Below are positions 26,508 to 36,358 of a stretch of DNA of 47,376 bases, piece by piece. Location of the stretch: positions 1 through 47,376 of the forward strand of contig VFKA01000006.1 in NCBI GenBank assembly GCA_009885795.1. The letters are read 5' to 3'. Both the position numbers and the translations under genes were made by a program. Every line of letters begins with the position of its first letter. Within the stretch, counting starts at the first letter, position 1. Source of the stretch: Rhodospirillales bacterium (GTDB lineage: Bacteria; Pseudomonadota; Alphaproteobacteria; Dongiales; Dongiaceae). The notes under the pieces were generated by a model, which was not told the origin of the DNA, ran no database searches, and was given only the letters and a program-made list of their open reading frames with translations.

Positions 26508-27269
26508 CTATTTCGGCCCCATGCGGAGGGCGCCGTCCAACCGCACCGTCTCCCCGTTCAACATCACGTTGCCGATCATGTGGAGCGCAAGCCTGGCATA
26601 CTCCTCGGCGTGGCCAAGCCGGCTCGGAAACGGCACCTGGTCGGTCAGGCTCTTCTGCACGTCGGCGGGCAGGGTCAGCATCATCGGCGTGGCGATGAGA
26701 CCCGGCGCGATGGTCAGCACCCTGATCCCAAGCCGCGCCAGGTCGCGCGCCGCCGCCAGGGTTAAGCCCGCGATGCCGGCCTTCGAGGCGGCATAGGCCA
26801 CCTGTCCGATCTGGCCTTCGTAAGCCGCGACGGACGACGTGTTGACGATGACGCCGCGCTCGCCGTCGGCCAGCGGCTCCAGCCCGGCCATGTCGGCGGC
26901 GGCGAGGCGCATCATGTTGAAGGTGCCGATGAGATTCACCTCGATGACACGGGCGAATTTTTCCAGCGGCAACGCCCCGTCGCGCCCCACGATCCGGCCG
27001 GGAATGAGGATGCCGGCGACGTTGACGAGAATTCGCGAAGGCCCGTGCGCGGCCCGCGCGGCGGCGACCGCGGTCTCGCCGCTCTTGGCGTCGCTCACGT
27101 CGCACTCGACACCGAGCCCGCCGATCTCCTTGGCGACGGCCAGGGCGGCCTCCCGGTTCAGGTCGAGCACCGCCACCCTCGCCCCGGCCCGCGCCAGCGC
27201 GCGTGCCGTCTCCGCGCCGATGCCCGACCCGGCGCCCGTCACCAGCGCCGCATGACCCTTCACGTCCAT
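26508..27269 (-). CDS. SDR-family NAD(P)-dependent dehydrogenase
   Basis: The 253-residue protein is a classical short-chain dehydrogenase. It has the cofactor motif TGAGSGIG (residues 11-18), NVAG in the second strand region, catalytic Ser145/146, and the YxxxK pair Tyr159-Lys163 (YAASK). Asp36 in AVLDLN suggests a preference for NAD. The sequence resembles type II 3-hydroxyacyl-CoA dehydrogenases (HSD10-like), including GERGVIVNTSSVAAYEGQIG and GLIATPMM, so beta-oxidation or ketone metabolism is possible. The ATG at 27269 has GGGCGGAAACC upstream. It is monocistronic and divergent from the YkvA gene. Confidence 0.85.
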   Translation of the reverse strand: MDVKGHAALVTGAGSGIGAETARALARAGARVAVLDLNREAALAVAKEIGGLGVECDVSDAKSGETAVAAARAAHGPSRILVNVAGILIPGRIVGRDGALPLEKFARVIEVNLIGTFNMMRLAAADMAGLEPLADGERGVIVNTSSVAAYEGQIGQVAYAASKAGIAGLTLAAARDLARLGIRVLTIAPGLIATPMMLTLPADVQKSLTDQVPFPSRLGHAEEYARLALHMIGNVMLNGETVRLDGALRMGPK

Positions 27270-27358
27270 GGTTTCCGCCCTTCTTGCTATTGGCGGGCGT
27301 TCATTAGCAGACAAGCCCGCCGCTTGCACCGGTCGTCCGGCGCCCCCATGTTTCCCCG

Positions 27359-27724
27359 ATGCCCGGCACCGATCTAGTCCTGCGCCAGGAGCGCAAATAC
27401 CGCCGCGACAGCCGGCGCGTCGGGCGCGGCTTCTGGGACAAGATTCGCCGCCATGGCCCGCGCATCCCCTTCTTGAAGGAGGCCGTCGCCGCCTATTACT
27501 GCGCCCTCGATCCGGCGACGCCCTGGCGGGTCAAGGCCGTGCTGATGGCGGCGCTCGCCTACTTCGTGGTTCCGGCCGACATGCTGCCCGACTTTCTCCC
27601 CATGCTCGGCTTCACCGACGATGCGGCGGTGCTGCTCGGGGCCTTCCGCGCCGTCGCCCCGCATGTGAAGGACAGCCACCGGAACCTCGCCGCCTCGACG
27701 ATTCAGCGACTCTCGGGCGTTTGA
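27359..27724 (+). CDS. YkvA-family (DUF1232) membrane protein
   Basis: The 121-residue product has the YkvA/DUF1232 core PWRVKAVLMAALAYFVVPAD followed by LPDFLPMLGFTDDAAVLLGAF. This is a short hydrophobic region with conserved Pro-Asp pairs and one or two membrane helices. The N-terminal 35 residues are basic and the C-terminal helix is soluble. The function of the family is not known. It converges with the EamA transporter gene; the two coding regions overlap tail to tail by 22 bases. Confidence 0.85.
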   Translation: MPGTDLVLRQERKYRRDSRRVGRGFWDKIRRHGPRIPFLKEAVAAYYCALDPATPWRVKAVLMAALAYFVVPADMLPDFLPMLGFTDDAAVLLGAFRAVAPHVKDSHRNLAASTIQRLSGV

Positions 27725-28617
27725 ACCGCCGATTGCCGCAAGACCGCCTCGCGCCGCGCGATGTAGACGGCGGCCCCGGCGATGATGGCGGCCCCCACCC
27801 AGGTCCATTCGTCGGGCACCTCGGCGAAGGCGAGATAGCCGATGGCGGCGGCGAAAATCATCCTGGTGTAGTCATAGGGCATCACCGCCGAGGCGTCGGC
27901 GAGCGCGAAGGACCTGAGGAAACACATATGCCCGAAGGACCCCATCGCCCCCATGGCGACCAGCCACGGCCATAGTGCCGGCTCCGGCCAGCTCCATACG
28001 AAGAGCGCCGGCACCAGCGACATCGGTGTCATCATCAGCACCATGTAGGTGGCGATGGCGTCGGGGTGCTCGGTGCGGGTCAGGTTCTTGACGATGAGGG
28101 TGGTTACCGCCATCAGCGCCGTCGAGGCGATGGCCAGCGCCGCGCCCCAATCGAGCGCCACCGATCCCGGCCGCAGGATCACGAGCACGCCCGCGAACCC
28201 GACCAGCGTCGCCGTCCAGCGCCGCGCCCGCACCCTCTCGCCCAGCACCAGCGCGGCGCCGATGGTGGCGAAGAGCGGCGTGGTGAAGCTCAACGCGACC
28301 GCCTCGGCGAAGGGGATCAAGGCGAGTGCCGCGAACCAGCACAGCATGGAGGTAAGCCCCAACGCCGACCGCCAGCCGTACAGCAGGATACGCCCCGTCC
28401 TCAGCGTGCCCAGCCCGGCGCGCGCCAGGAACGGCAGCATGAAGGCGAGGCCGAACAGGTTGCGAAAGAAGGCGGTCTCGAAGGGATGCATGCCTTCGTC
28501 CCGCCCGAGATAGCGGATAATGGCGCTGAGCGCGGCGAAGAAGAACGCCGCCCCCATCATCCACAGCGCGGCCTGCACGGACGGGGGAAGTGGGAGTCGG
28601 CGAAGGAACGCGGGCAT
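27703..28617 (-). CDS. EamA/DMT-family transporter
   Basis: The 304-residue protein has ten predicted membrane helices in two EamA repeats: about 15-140, with FRNLFGLAFMLPFLARAG, and 150-285, with YTRMIFAAAIGYLAFAEVPD. This is the architecture of drug/metabolite transporters. The first repeat ends with LGERVRARRW and LVGFAGVLVILRPG, a strong family pattern. The ATG at 28617 is chosen; a TTG at 28629 is less likely. The substrate is unknown. It is a single-gene unit, with a repeat-rich region upstream. Confidence 0.88.
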   Translation of the reverse strand: MPAFLRRLPLPPSVQAALWMMGAAFFFAALSAIIRYLGRDEGMHPFETAFFRNLFGLAFMLPFLARAGLGTLRTGRILLYGWRSALGLTSMLCWFAALALIPFAEAVALSFTTPLFATIGAALVLGERVRARRWTATLVGFAGVLVILRPGSVALDWGAALAIASTALMAVTTLIVKNLTRTEHPDAIATYMVLMMTPMSLVPALFVWSWPEPALWPWLVAMGAMGSFGHMCFLRSFALADASAVMPYDYTRMIFAAAIGYLAFAEVPDEWTWVGAAIIAGAAVYIARREAVLRQSAVQTPESR

Positions 28618-28660
28618 GGTCTCTACCAATACGAAGTCTCGGAAACTCTAACCCAGCCGC

Positions 28661-28810
28661 CATGCTTCGAGACGCCGCTTCCAGCCTTCGCAGCCGAAGC
28701 GGCTGCTTCGGCGGAGTAGGCTCGCGGCTCCCCGGCATGAGGTAACGCTTTGATATAGAGCGCCTACCTCATCCTGAGGAGCGTTCGAAGAACGCGTCTC
28801 GAAGGATGGG
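28661..28810. repeat. Long imperfect inverted repeat, intergenic (REP/MITE-like)
   Basis: CTTCGAGACGC at 28665-28675 and its exact inverse GCGTCTCGAAG at 28794-28804 bracket about 118 bases. Inside are AGCCGAAGCGGCTGCTTCGG-type GC hairpins (28693-28712), GCATGAGGTA at 28735-28744 and CCTCATCCTGAGGAGC at 28767-28782. The structure looks like a small non-coding palindromic repeat or a MITE-like element. It fills most of the 291-base gap between the EamA gene and the acetoacetyl-CoA synthetase gene. Confidence 0.65.
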
Positions 28811-28908
28811 CCATAGGACTCGGTTATCGAGATTCGGTATAAGCCCTTGCCTTGGTCGGCACCAATGCCAAAGATTCGGCGCCCCCGCGCATTACTCATG
28901 TGACCGTC

Positions 28909-30849
<1,941 letters not shown>

Positions 30850-31518
30850 TCAGAAATCGAGGTTGGTGTAGTGGGCGGCTGGCGGAATGCCGGGCACCTG
30901 GTCGAGCAGCAACGGCCGGAAGGTCGGGCGCGACTTGATGCTGGCGTACCAGTTCTTGGCGTCGGGATAGCCGTCCCAGGGCACGTCGCCCAGGTAGTCG
31001 ATGACCGAGAGATGCGCCGCGGCCGCGATGTCGGCCAGCGAAAACGAATCCCCGGCGAGCCAGCGCCGGTGGTTGACGAGATAGCCGATATGGTCGAGAT
31101 GCCGGCGCAAGCTCGCGAGGCTCTCGCGGATCGCCTGCGAATCGGGCGAGCCGCCGTGGCCGAGACGCTTGATGAGCCGCTCATGCAGCAAGGGGGCGGA
31201 GACTTCGCGCGCGAACTTGGTATCGAACCATCCGGCAAGGCGGCGCACCTCGGCCCGCGCCGTGGCGCCGTGGCCGATGAGAGGCGGGTGCGGGCACGTC
31301 TCTTCGATGAACTCGCAGATCGCATGCGAATCGGCGATGACGGCGCCATCCGGTTCGATCATGACCGGCAGATCGCCGGCCGGATTGAGATCGAGGACGG
31401 TTTGGGACAAGGCCCAGGGGTGCTCGTTCCGGGTCTCGAAACTCGCATCCTTCTCGCCGAGAAGCAGGCGCACCTTGCGGGAATCGGGTTGCAGGATGAA
31501 ATGGTGCAAGAGGCGCAT
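30850..31518 (-). CDS. Glutathione S-transferase family protein
   Basis: The 222-residue protein has an N-terminal thioredoxin-like GST domain (about 1-80) with the usual cis-Pro region (GDLPVMIEPDG) and a Glu/Ser-Asp-type ADSHAICEFIEE, followed by a helical C-terminal domain (WFDTKFAREVSAPLL and DSFSLADIAAAAHLSVIDYLG). It likely uses glutathione or acts in isomerisation/detoxification. The substrate cannot be told. It is monocistronic, converges with the acetoacetyl-CoA synthetase gene and diverges from the second sigma-factor operon. Confidence 0.88.
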   Translation of the reverse strand: MRLLHHFILQPDSRKVRLLLGEKDASFETRNEHPWALSQTVLDLNPAGDLPVMIEPDGAVIADSHAICEFIEETCPHPPLIGHGATARAEVRRLAGWFDTKFAREVSAPLLHERLIKRLGHGGSPDSQAIRESLASLRRHLDHIGYLVNHRRWLAGDSFSLADIAAAAHLSVIDYLGDVPWDGYPDAKNWYASIKSRPTFRPLLLDQVPGIPPAAHYTNLDF

Positions 31519-31604
31519 GATCGAGTTCCACTTTATCCGATCTCGTCCGCCCTTGACAGCAAGGGGATGACTGGCGTGCCATGCCGTTCATGGCCGGTCC
31601 AGGC

Positions 31605-32156
31605 ATGACGACGGATATCGCGGACGAGCGCGACCGCATGCTTCAGGCGGCGGCGCGCGGCGACCGCGCGGCGTTCGAGCGGCTCTATCGGCTGGCCGCG
31701 CCGCAACTGTTTGGCTTGGCCTGCCGTATCGTCATCAGGCGCGACGTGGCCGAGGACGTGCTGCAGGCGGCGATGGTCGCGGCCTGGCGCCATAAGTCGA
31801 GCTTCGATCCCGAGCGCGGGTCGGCGGCGGCATGGCTCGGGCGCATCGTCCGCAACCTGGCGATCGACCACCTGCGCCGCCGCGGCCGCGAGGCGCCATT
31901 GGATCCCGAGATGCTGGAAGCCATTCCCGATGGCGAACCCGATCCGGCGGCGGCGGCGGAGGCAACGGAGTCCGCCCGGCGCTTGCGGCGCTGCCTGGGC
32001 GAGATCGAGACGGCGCCGCGGCGCGCGGTCCTGCTGGTCTATTACACCGGCGCCACCTTCGAGGAGGCATCGGCGCGTCTGGCCGCGCCGATCGGCACGG
32101 TCAAGTCTTGGGTGCGCCGCAGCCTGATGCGGTTGAGGAGTTGCTTGGAGCGATGA
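31605..32156 (+). CDS. ECF-type sigma-70 factor (second locus)
   Basis: The roughly 183-residue product has region 2 (GDRAAFERLYRLAAPQLFGL, EDVLQAAMVAAWRH) and region 4 (RRAVLLVYYTGATFEEASAR, IGTVKSWVRRSL). The pattern resembles SigK/RpoE-type factors paired with RskA anti-sigma proteins. I use ATG 31605 (MTTDIADERDRM); ATGs at 31581 and 31590 are alternatives. Its stop overlaps the next gene start in ATGA, so it is translationally coupled to its anti-sigma factor. A role in oxidative or envelope stress is likely by family analogy, and the downstream metal-type proteins may be targets. Confidence 0.9.
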   Translation: MTTDIADERDRMLQAAARGDRAAFERLYRLAAPQLFGLACRIVIRRDVAEDVLQAAMVAAWRHKSSFDPERGSAAAWLGRIVRNLAIDHLRRRGREAPLDPEMLEAIPDGEPDPAAAAEATESARRLRRCLGEIETAPRRAVLLVYYTGATFEEASARLAAPIGTVKSWVRRSLMRLRSCLER

Positions 32157-32851
32157 AGTACCGCGATCCCGAATTGCGTCAGCATCTGGCCGCCGAATTT
32201 GCGCTCGGCGTCTTGGCCCCGCGCGCGCGCCGCAGGTTCGAGCGGCTGATGCAAGACGACGACGATCTTCGGCGCCTGGCCGAAGATTGGGAGTTGCGGT
32301 TGGCCGGATTGATCGAGGTCCTGCCCGGTTTGAGGCCGCCCGAGAGCGTGTGGCGGCGAATCGCCGGCGAGCTCGGTTGGATCGAAGACAGCGCCGAGGA
32401 ACGCCGGCCGTCCTTGTGGCGGAGCCTCGCCCTGTGGCGCGGTTTCGGGCTGGCGAGCGCCGCGACGGCCTTGGCGCTCATCCTCTATGTCGCGGTCCAG
32501 CCTTCGCCTTCGACCGCCCCGGCGCAGGTGGCGGTGTTGAGCGCCGAGGACGCAAAGCCGGTGCTGGTCGCCCGCGTCGAGCCGCAAGCCGGCCGCATCG
32601 TCCTCATCGGATTGACCGAGCCCGATGTCGCGCCCGGCTATTCGCAAGAACTGTGGCTCGTGCCCGAAGGCGGGGCGCCGGTTTCGCTCGGGCTCATCGG
32701 GGACTGGCCGGCGGTGCTGCCGATCAAGGGCGCGGACGTGCCGTTCGCCGGTGGTGCGCTCGCGGTCAGCCTGGAGCCCGAAGGCGGTTCGCCGACCGGC
32801 GCGCCGACCGGCCCGGTCCTCTATCAAGGCGTGCTGGTAGCCGAACCGTAA
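32153..32851 (+). CDS. RskA-type anti-sigma factor
   Basis: The 232-residue protein begins with the anti-sigma helical segment PELRQHLAAEFALGVLAPRARRRFE (here given in overlapping parts: LAAEFALGVLAPRARRRFE). A single membrane helix follows at about 99-120 (FGLASAATALALILYVAVQ). The periplasmic domain has the RskA-like signatures LVARVEPQAGRIVLIGL, YSQELWLVPEGGAPVSLGL and ALAVSLEPEGGSPTGAPTGP. The start overlaps the sigma stop (ATGA). It sequesters the upstream sigma factor until proteolysis is triggered, as in the family. A longer frame upstream overlaps the sigma gene and is not real. Confidence 0.9.
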   Translation: MKYRDPELRQHLAAEFALGVLAPRARRRFERLMQDDDDLRRLAEDWELRLAGLIEVLPGLRPPESVWRRIAGELGWIEDSAEERRPSLWRSLALWRGFGLASAATALALILYVAVQPSPSTAPAQVAVLSAEDAKPVLVARVEPQAGRIVLIGLTEPDVAPGYSQELWLVPEGGAPVSLGLIGDWPAVLPIKGADVPFAGGALAVSLEPEGGSPTGAPTGPVLYQGVLVAEP

Positions 32852-32878
32852 TCTCCGCCGCCGCATCCGCATAATTTC

Positions 32879-33121
32879 GTGACTCGATATCGCGAGTGTT
32901 CGACTCACGAAGAGTTGATGCGGCTCGACGCCCGCGTGTTGCGCGATGTCGGCCTGACCAGGGTCGAGATTCCCGCGCTGGCCTCGGAATCGCCGGACAT
33001 ATTCGACAACCGGATGCTGGGCGATATCGGATTCGTGCGCGGCGATCTCGACCGCGCGGCCGACAAGAATCCCGTTCACCCCCGCATCCGGCGCGATGGC
33101 GATTTCGTAAAGGCGGCATGA
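32879..33121 (+). CDS. DUF1127-like small protein with two related motifs
   Basis: The 80-residue product contains LMRLDARVLRDVGLTRVEI (residues 13-31), a clear DUF1127 signature, and a second, weaker copy DNRMLGDIGFVRGDL (about 43-57). DUF1127 proteins are small, basic, often RNA-binding in alphaproteobacteria. The GTG start at 32879 keeps the full N-terminal helix of the domain; an ATG at 32918 would remove part. It is cotranscribed with the sigma/anti-sigma pair (28 bases downstream). The apparent duplication of the motif is unusual. Confidence 0.68.
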   Translation: MTRYRECSTHEELMRLDARVLRDVGLTRVEIPALASESPDIFDNRMLGDIGFVRGDLDRAADKNPVHPRIRRDGDFVKAA

Positions 33122-33182
33122 CGGGCCGACGGTCCGTCTGCAAGACAGTTCCCATCGCAATCGCAAGAAGGAAGATTGAATC

Positions 33183-33860
33183 ATGAAGACGACACTTCTG
33201 AACGGCGTCGCCGCTGTTATCGTCTCGGCCGGCGCCTTCATCGGCTCGGCTGTCGCCGACCATGCCGCGACGCAAGCACCCGCGTCCTTGCAGTACGCGG
33301 CCGGACCTTCGGCCGACAATGGCGCCTCCGATCTCCGTTCGGCGCTCGACGGGCTCCTTGGCGAGCACGTGCAGCTCGCGGCCACCGCGACCGGCGCCGC
33401 GCTCAAGGGCCGCGACAGCGAATTCAAGGCGGCGGCAGGCGCGCTCGACGCCAATTCGGTCGACATCGCCAACGCCATCGGCTCGATCTATGGCAAGGAA
33501 GCCGGCGAGGCGTTCCTGCCGCTGTGGCGCTCGCACATCGGCATGGTGGTCGAGTACACGGCCGGCACCGCCGCCATGGACAAGATGAAGCAGGACAAGG
33601 CCGTCAACGACCTGATGGGATACACGCAGGATTTCGGCGCGTTCCTGAATTCGGCCAATCCGAACCTGCCGAAGGACGCCGTCGCCGACCTGGTGAAGCA
33701 CCACGCGGTGACGCTGAAGGCCGTGATCGACGCGCAAGCCACGCGCGACTACGTCAAGGCGCAAGAGGCGCTGCGCGTCGCTTACAGCCACATGGCGACG
33801 ATCGCCGAGGCGCTGGCCCAGGCCATCGTCGCCCAGTTCCCCGACAAGTTCGCGTCGTAG
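33183..33860 (+). CDS. Secreted helical-bundle protein with conserved histidines
   Basis: The 225-residue protein has a Sec signal (cleavage likely after SAVA near residue 25). It then forms two related helical halves. The first has LLGEHVQLAATATGAALKG and PLWRSHIGMVVEYTAGTAA. The second has LVKHHAVTLKAVIDAQATR, YVKAQEALRVAYSHMATIAE. His occurs at matching places in each half (EHVQ/SHIG and KHHA/SHMA), suggesting metal or heme binding, but no CxxCH is present. I do not recognise a certain family. It stands between a DUF1127-like gene and a cupredoxin gene, so a metal-linked periplasmic role is plausible. The ATG at 33183 follows AGAAGGAAG. Confidence 0.72.
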   Translation: MKTTLLNGVAAVIVSAGAFIGSAVADHAATQAPASLQYAAGPSADNGASDLRSALDGLLGEHVQLAATATGAALKGRDSEFKAAAGALDANSVDIANAIGSIYGKEAGEAFLPLWRSHIGMVVEYTAGTAAMDKMKQDKAVNDLMGYTQDFGAFLNSANPNLPKDAVADLVKHHAVTLKAVIDAQATRDYVKAQEALRVAYSHMATIAEALAQAIVAQFPDKFAS

Positions 33861-33879
33861 GAACTTATGCGATGCGACA

Positions 33880-33908
33880 CCGGCGGCGGGAGCAAGTCTC
33901 GCCGCCGG
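33880..33908 (+). terminator. Strong intercistronic hairpin
   Basis: CCGGCGGCG (33880-33888) pairs perfectly with CGCCGCCGG (33900-33908). Three further pairs including one G-U extend the stem to 12 bp around a 5-base loop. No T-run follows, so it may be an attenuator or an mRNA processing/stabilising stem between the helical-bundle and cupredoxin genes rather than a classical terminator. Confidence 0.6.
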
Positions 33909-33931
33909 TTCGCGGCGCGAGGAGACGAACC

Positions 33932-34243
33932 ATGAATCATGTAACGTTGTTCGGCCTTGCGACCTTGGGCTTGGCGCTCGCCGGCGCGGCGGCGGCCGAG
34001 CAGGTCGGCGCCGAGATCAAGACCTTCCGGTTCCAGCCGAAGGCCGTCGAGGTGAAGGCCGGCACGACGGTCACCTGGACCAATCGCGACGCTATCGAGC
34101 ATTCGGTGACGGCGGGCACGTTCGATTCCGGCTTCTTCACGCAAGGGCAGACATTCAGCATCGCCTTCGACAAGCCCGGCGAATACGCCTATTCCTGCGC
34201 CCGCCACAAATCCATGCGCGGCACGGTGAGGGTGGTGGAGTAA
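33932..34243 (+). CDS. Cupredoxin (plastocyanin/amicyanin-like) periplasmic protein
   Basis: The 103-residue protein has a signal peptide (cleavage near AAAAE, residue 22-23) and a single cupredoxin domain. The type 1 copper ligands are all visible: His57 (IEHSVTAG), then Cys89, His92 and Met95 in YSCARHKSM. The length and TFRFQPKAVEVKAGTTVTW opening match the small amicyanin/pseudoazurin-like electron carriers. The ATG follows GAGGAGACGAACC. It is the last gene of the second sigma-factor cluster, after the strong hairpin. It probably transfers electrons in the periplasm; the partner is unknown. Confidence 0.9.
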   Translation: MNHVTLFGLATLGLALAGAAAAEQVGAEIKTFRFQPKAVEVKAGTTVTWTNRDAIEHSVTAGTFDSGFFTQGQTFSIAFDKPGEYAYSCARHKSMRGTVRVVE

Positions 34244-34258
34244 GGCCGGCCGCGCGAT

Positions 34259-34642
34259 TCAGCGGATGAGCCGAATCTCCACGGGAATCTTGATCCGCCC
34301 CCAACTCCTGTCGGCGGTCAGCGCCACCACGTCGAGTTGCCCGGCCAGCGCAAGGCAGGCGCGGTCGCCGAGCGACAACCCGAAGGCCCGCGTGGCGGGA
34401 CGCAAGGCCGCGGCCCGATAGGCCAGGAGCGCATCGAAGGGGACCACGTCGAGCCCAAGCCCTTCGAGGAGCGCCCGTACCTCGACCGGATCGGCGCCAT
34501 GTTCCACGAGAACCGTGGCGGCTTCCGAAAGGTTGACGGCCGAAACCGCCGCCCGAGGCAGCGCCGCCTCGACCGTCGCCGAGCCCGGCTCGTCGTTCAG
34601 GAAGGCAAGCAGGGCCGAGGCGTCGAGGACGCTGTCAGCCAC
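34259..34642 (-). CDS. PIN-domain VapC-type toxin (second module)
   Basis: The 127-residue product is a PIN-domain RNase. Acidic residues are in SVLDASALLAFLNDEPG, NLSEAATVLVEHG, LSLGDRACLALAG and LTADRSWGRI. Length and order match VapC. It overlaps by 8 bases the AbrB-type antitoxin gene upstream. The module converges with the cupredoxin gene, 15 bases away. Confidence 0.9.
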   Translation of the reverse strand: MADSVLDASALLAFLNDEPGSATVEAALPRAAVSAVNLSEAATVLVEHGADPVEVRALLEGLGLDVVPFDALLAYRAAALRPATRAFGLSLGDRACLALAGQLDVVALTADRSWGRIKIPVEIRLIR

Positions 34643-34883
34643 GTCGGCGCTCTGCTCGGCGCATTGCGATCAATTCGTCGGACAAACTCGCGCCCTTGCC
34701 GACGATCTCGCGGACTCGTCGCTGGGCCCGGCGCAGCGCTTCGGTGCGGCTGACGATTCGAAGCGAGCCTTCCTCCAATCGAAGCAACACCTCGTCGCCC
34801 GGCTCGATGCCAAGCGCCCGGCGGTAACGGACGGGGATCACCAGCCGGCCATTCTGGCCGATACGTGCCAACTCATCGGACAT
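34635..34883 (-). CDS. AbrB/MazE-type (VapB) antitoxin
   Basis: The 82-residue protein opens with the swapped-hairpin AbrB signature LARIGQNGRLVIPVRYRRAL, followed by GIEPGDEVLLRLEEGSLRI, and a basic C-terminal helix (REIVGKGASLSDELIAMRR). It is the autorepressor and inhibitor partner of the PIN toxin encoded next, with an 8-base overlap. The ATG at 34883 is the only good start. Confidence 0.88.
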   Translation of the reverse strand: MSDELARIGQNGRLVIPVRYRRALGIEPGDEVLLRLEEGSLRIVSRTEALRRAQRRVREIVGKGASLSDELIAMRRAERRRG

Positions 34884-35092
34884 TTGTCAGAATCCGTTGT
34901 TTCGGGCAATAACCTACAAGATGCCAAGATTCCTGTCCACCGTTCAAGGGTTAACGAAGGCGGGCTTCTCGATCGCCTCGTAATGCGCCGAGCGGGCGTC
35001 GAAGCGCGGCAGCAACCGGCGACCCGGCGGGCGGCGATTTCGCACCAGAAGCGGCAGATCATGGGAACTCCCGTGGGTCGCGGGGCGCCGCC
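34884..35092. other. 209-base gap between VapB and the fkbM remnant
   Basis: On the minus strand a short frame ends at 34944 with RNRRPPGRRLLPRFDARSAHY and EAIEKPAFVNP. It looks coding-like but has no proper start or recognised family. It may be the tail of a degraded gene downstream of fkbM. Nothing else is seen. Confidence 0.4.
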
Positions 35093-35844
35093 TCACGCCT
35101 CGCCGCCGGCGGCCAGGAATCGCTTGTAATCCTCCTCCCAATCCGCTTCGGGGTCGTTGATCGTCGGCAGGCGCGGAAGCGTGGCGGGCACCTTCTCCGC
35201 TGGCACCGCCAGAGCGTCGATGTCGCCCATATTGGGGAACACGTTCTTGAGGTTCCCGCGCATGTTCCCGGAGTCGTAGAAGCGGGCGAAATGCCACCAC
35301 AGGCGATAGTCCTGATCGCACAGCAGCTTCAGGCATTCGACGGTGCCGCCGAGAACCTTTTTGGCCTCGAAATACACCGCCGGCCGAAACCGTCGCAACA
35401 ACGCGGCCGCTCCGCGCAGCACCGCGAGCTCCATCCCTTCGACGTCGATCTTGAGAAGCGCCGCGCGCTCGATACCGAGGCCATCCAATCGCACGAGTGG
35501 CACGGGCTCGGTACGCCCCTCCGTCTGCACCCGCACGGCGCCGAGGTTGCTATCGGTATCGATGGCCGGAACCGGAATCCGCGCCGTGCCCGGCGTCTCT
35601 CCCACCGCCCACGGCCAGGCGCGGACCTGCGTCAACCCGTTCATCGCCAGATTGGCGCACAAGGTCTGAAACACCAGGGCCTGCGGCTCGAAGGCGTGCA
35701 CCCTGCCTTTGGCGCCGACCGCCCGCGCCATGGCGAGCGTGCAGGTGCCGATGTTGGCGCCCACGTCGAGGGCGACGTCGCCGGGGCGCAGGAACTGGCT
35801 CATCAGGCGGTTCTCGCTCTCCGCGAACTCGCCATAGAGCTCTA
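35093..35844 (-). pseudogene. FkbM-family methyltransferase, 5'-truncated by an insertion sequence
   Basis: The frame encodes a SAM-dependent methyltransferase. The SAM motif is DVALDVGANIGTCTLAMA, with HAFEPQALVFQTL and the FkbM-specific LLKIDVEGMELAVLRGA. The remaining sequence ends in KRFLAAGGEA. Reading upstream, the conserved LELYGEFAESENRL comes just before the ATG at 35803. The frame is then cut at the TA flanking the IS630-family element at 35845. FkbM proteins normally have 30-50 more N-terminal residues, so the gene lost its start. On the other side of the IS (36895 on) the minus frame hits an in-frame TAG within about 50 bases and offers no start codon. The truncated product from 35803 is probably inactive. 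Confidence 0.85.
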
Positions 35845-35935
35845 GCGCGGTTTCCGGATAGGTAGAGTCGGAAGGGGATTCCCAAAGGACGGCGGATGTG
35901 ATTCAAGCTGGCCACTGGATAGGAGGCCAGCATGG

Positions 35936-36358
35936 ATGCCATCACCGGTTTCGGAGGATCTTCGCAAGCGGATCAAGCAGGCGGTTGAGGCTGGGTCGTC
36001 GTGCCGGGCCGCGGCGCGGCGGTTTTCGATCAGCGAGAGCTGCGCGATCAAGCTGATGCAGCGCTGGCGGAAGACAGGGACGCTGGCCCCGGGCCAGATG
36101 GGCGGTTGGAAGGATTATGCCTTGGCGCCGCACGAGGGGCGGGTGCGAGCGCTGGTGGCAGGTCAGGCCGACCTGACGCTCGACGAGCTTCGTGACCAGC
36201 TAGGGCGGGAGGGTATTCGTGTCGGACGCACGTCGATCTGGCGTTTCCTGGCTGCGCTGGGGCTGACACTTAAAAAAAGACACTCCATGCTGCCGAGCAG
36301 GGCCGGCCGGACGTCGCGGCGGCCCGCGAGGCCTGGCGCAGGTGGCAGGCGACCCTAA
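35936..36358 (+). CDS. IS630 transposase, first frame (HTH part)
   Basis: The 140-residue frame has the N-terminal helix-turn-helix region of IS630 transposases (AGSSCRAAARRFSISESCAI, VGRTSIWRFLAALGLTLKK). The homologous sequence leaves this frame at the A7 tract 36272-36278 and continues one base back. The residues after KK (RHSMLPSR...) are out of frame. A shift of -1 after AAA AAA gives KKKTLHAAEQGRPDVAA and then the catalytic part. Confidence 0.9.
   Translation: MPSPVSEDLRKRIKQAVEAGSSCRAAARRFSISESCAIKLMQRWRKTGTLAPGQMGGWKDYALAPHEGRVRALVAGQADLTLDELRDQLGREGIRVGRTSIWRFLAALGLTLKKRHSMLPSRAGRTSRRPARPGAGGRRP
36271..36280 (+). promoter_or_regulatory. Candidate programmed -1 frameshift site in the transposase
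   Basis: TAAAAAAAGA contains a run of seven A. The first frame reads AAA AAA AGA here; a -1 slip gives AAG and joins the HTH frame to the DDE frame. Ribosomal or polymerase slippage on A7 is common in IS elements with split transposase frames. Confidence 0.75.
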
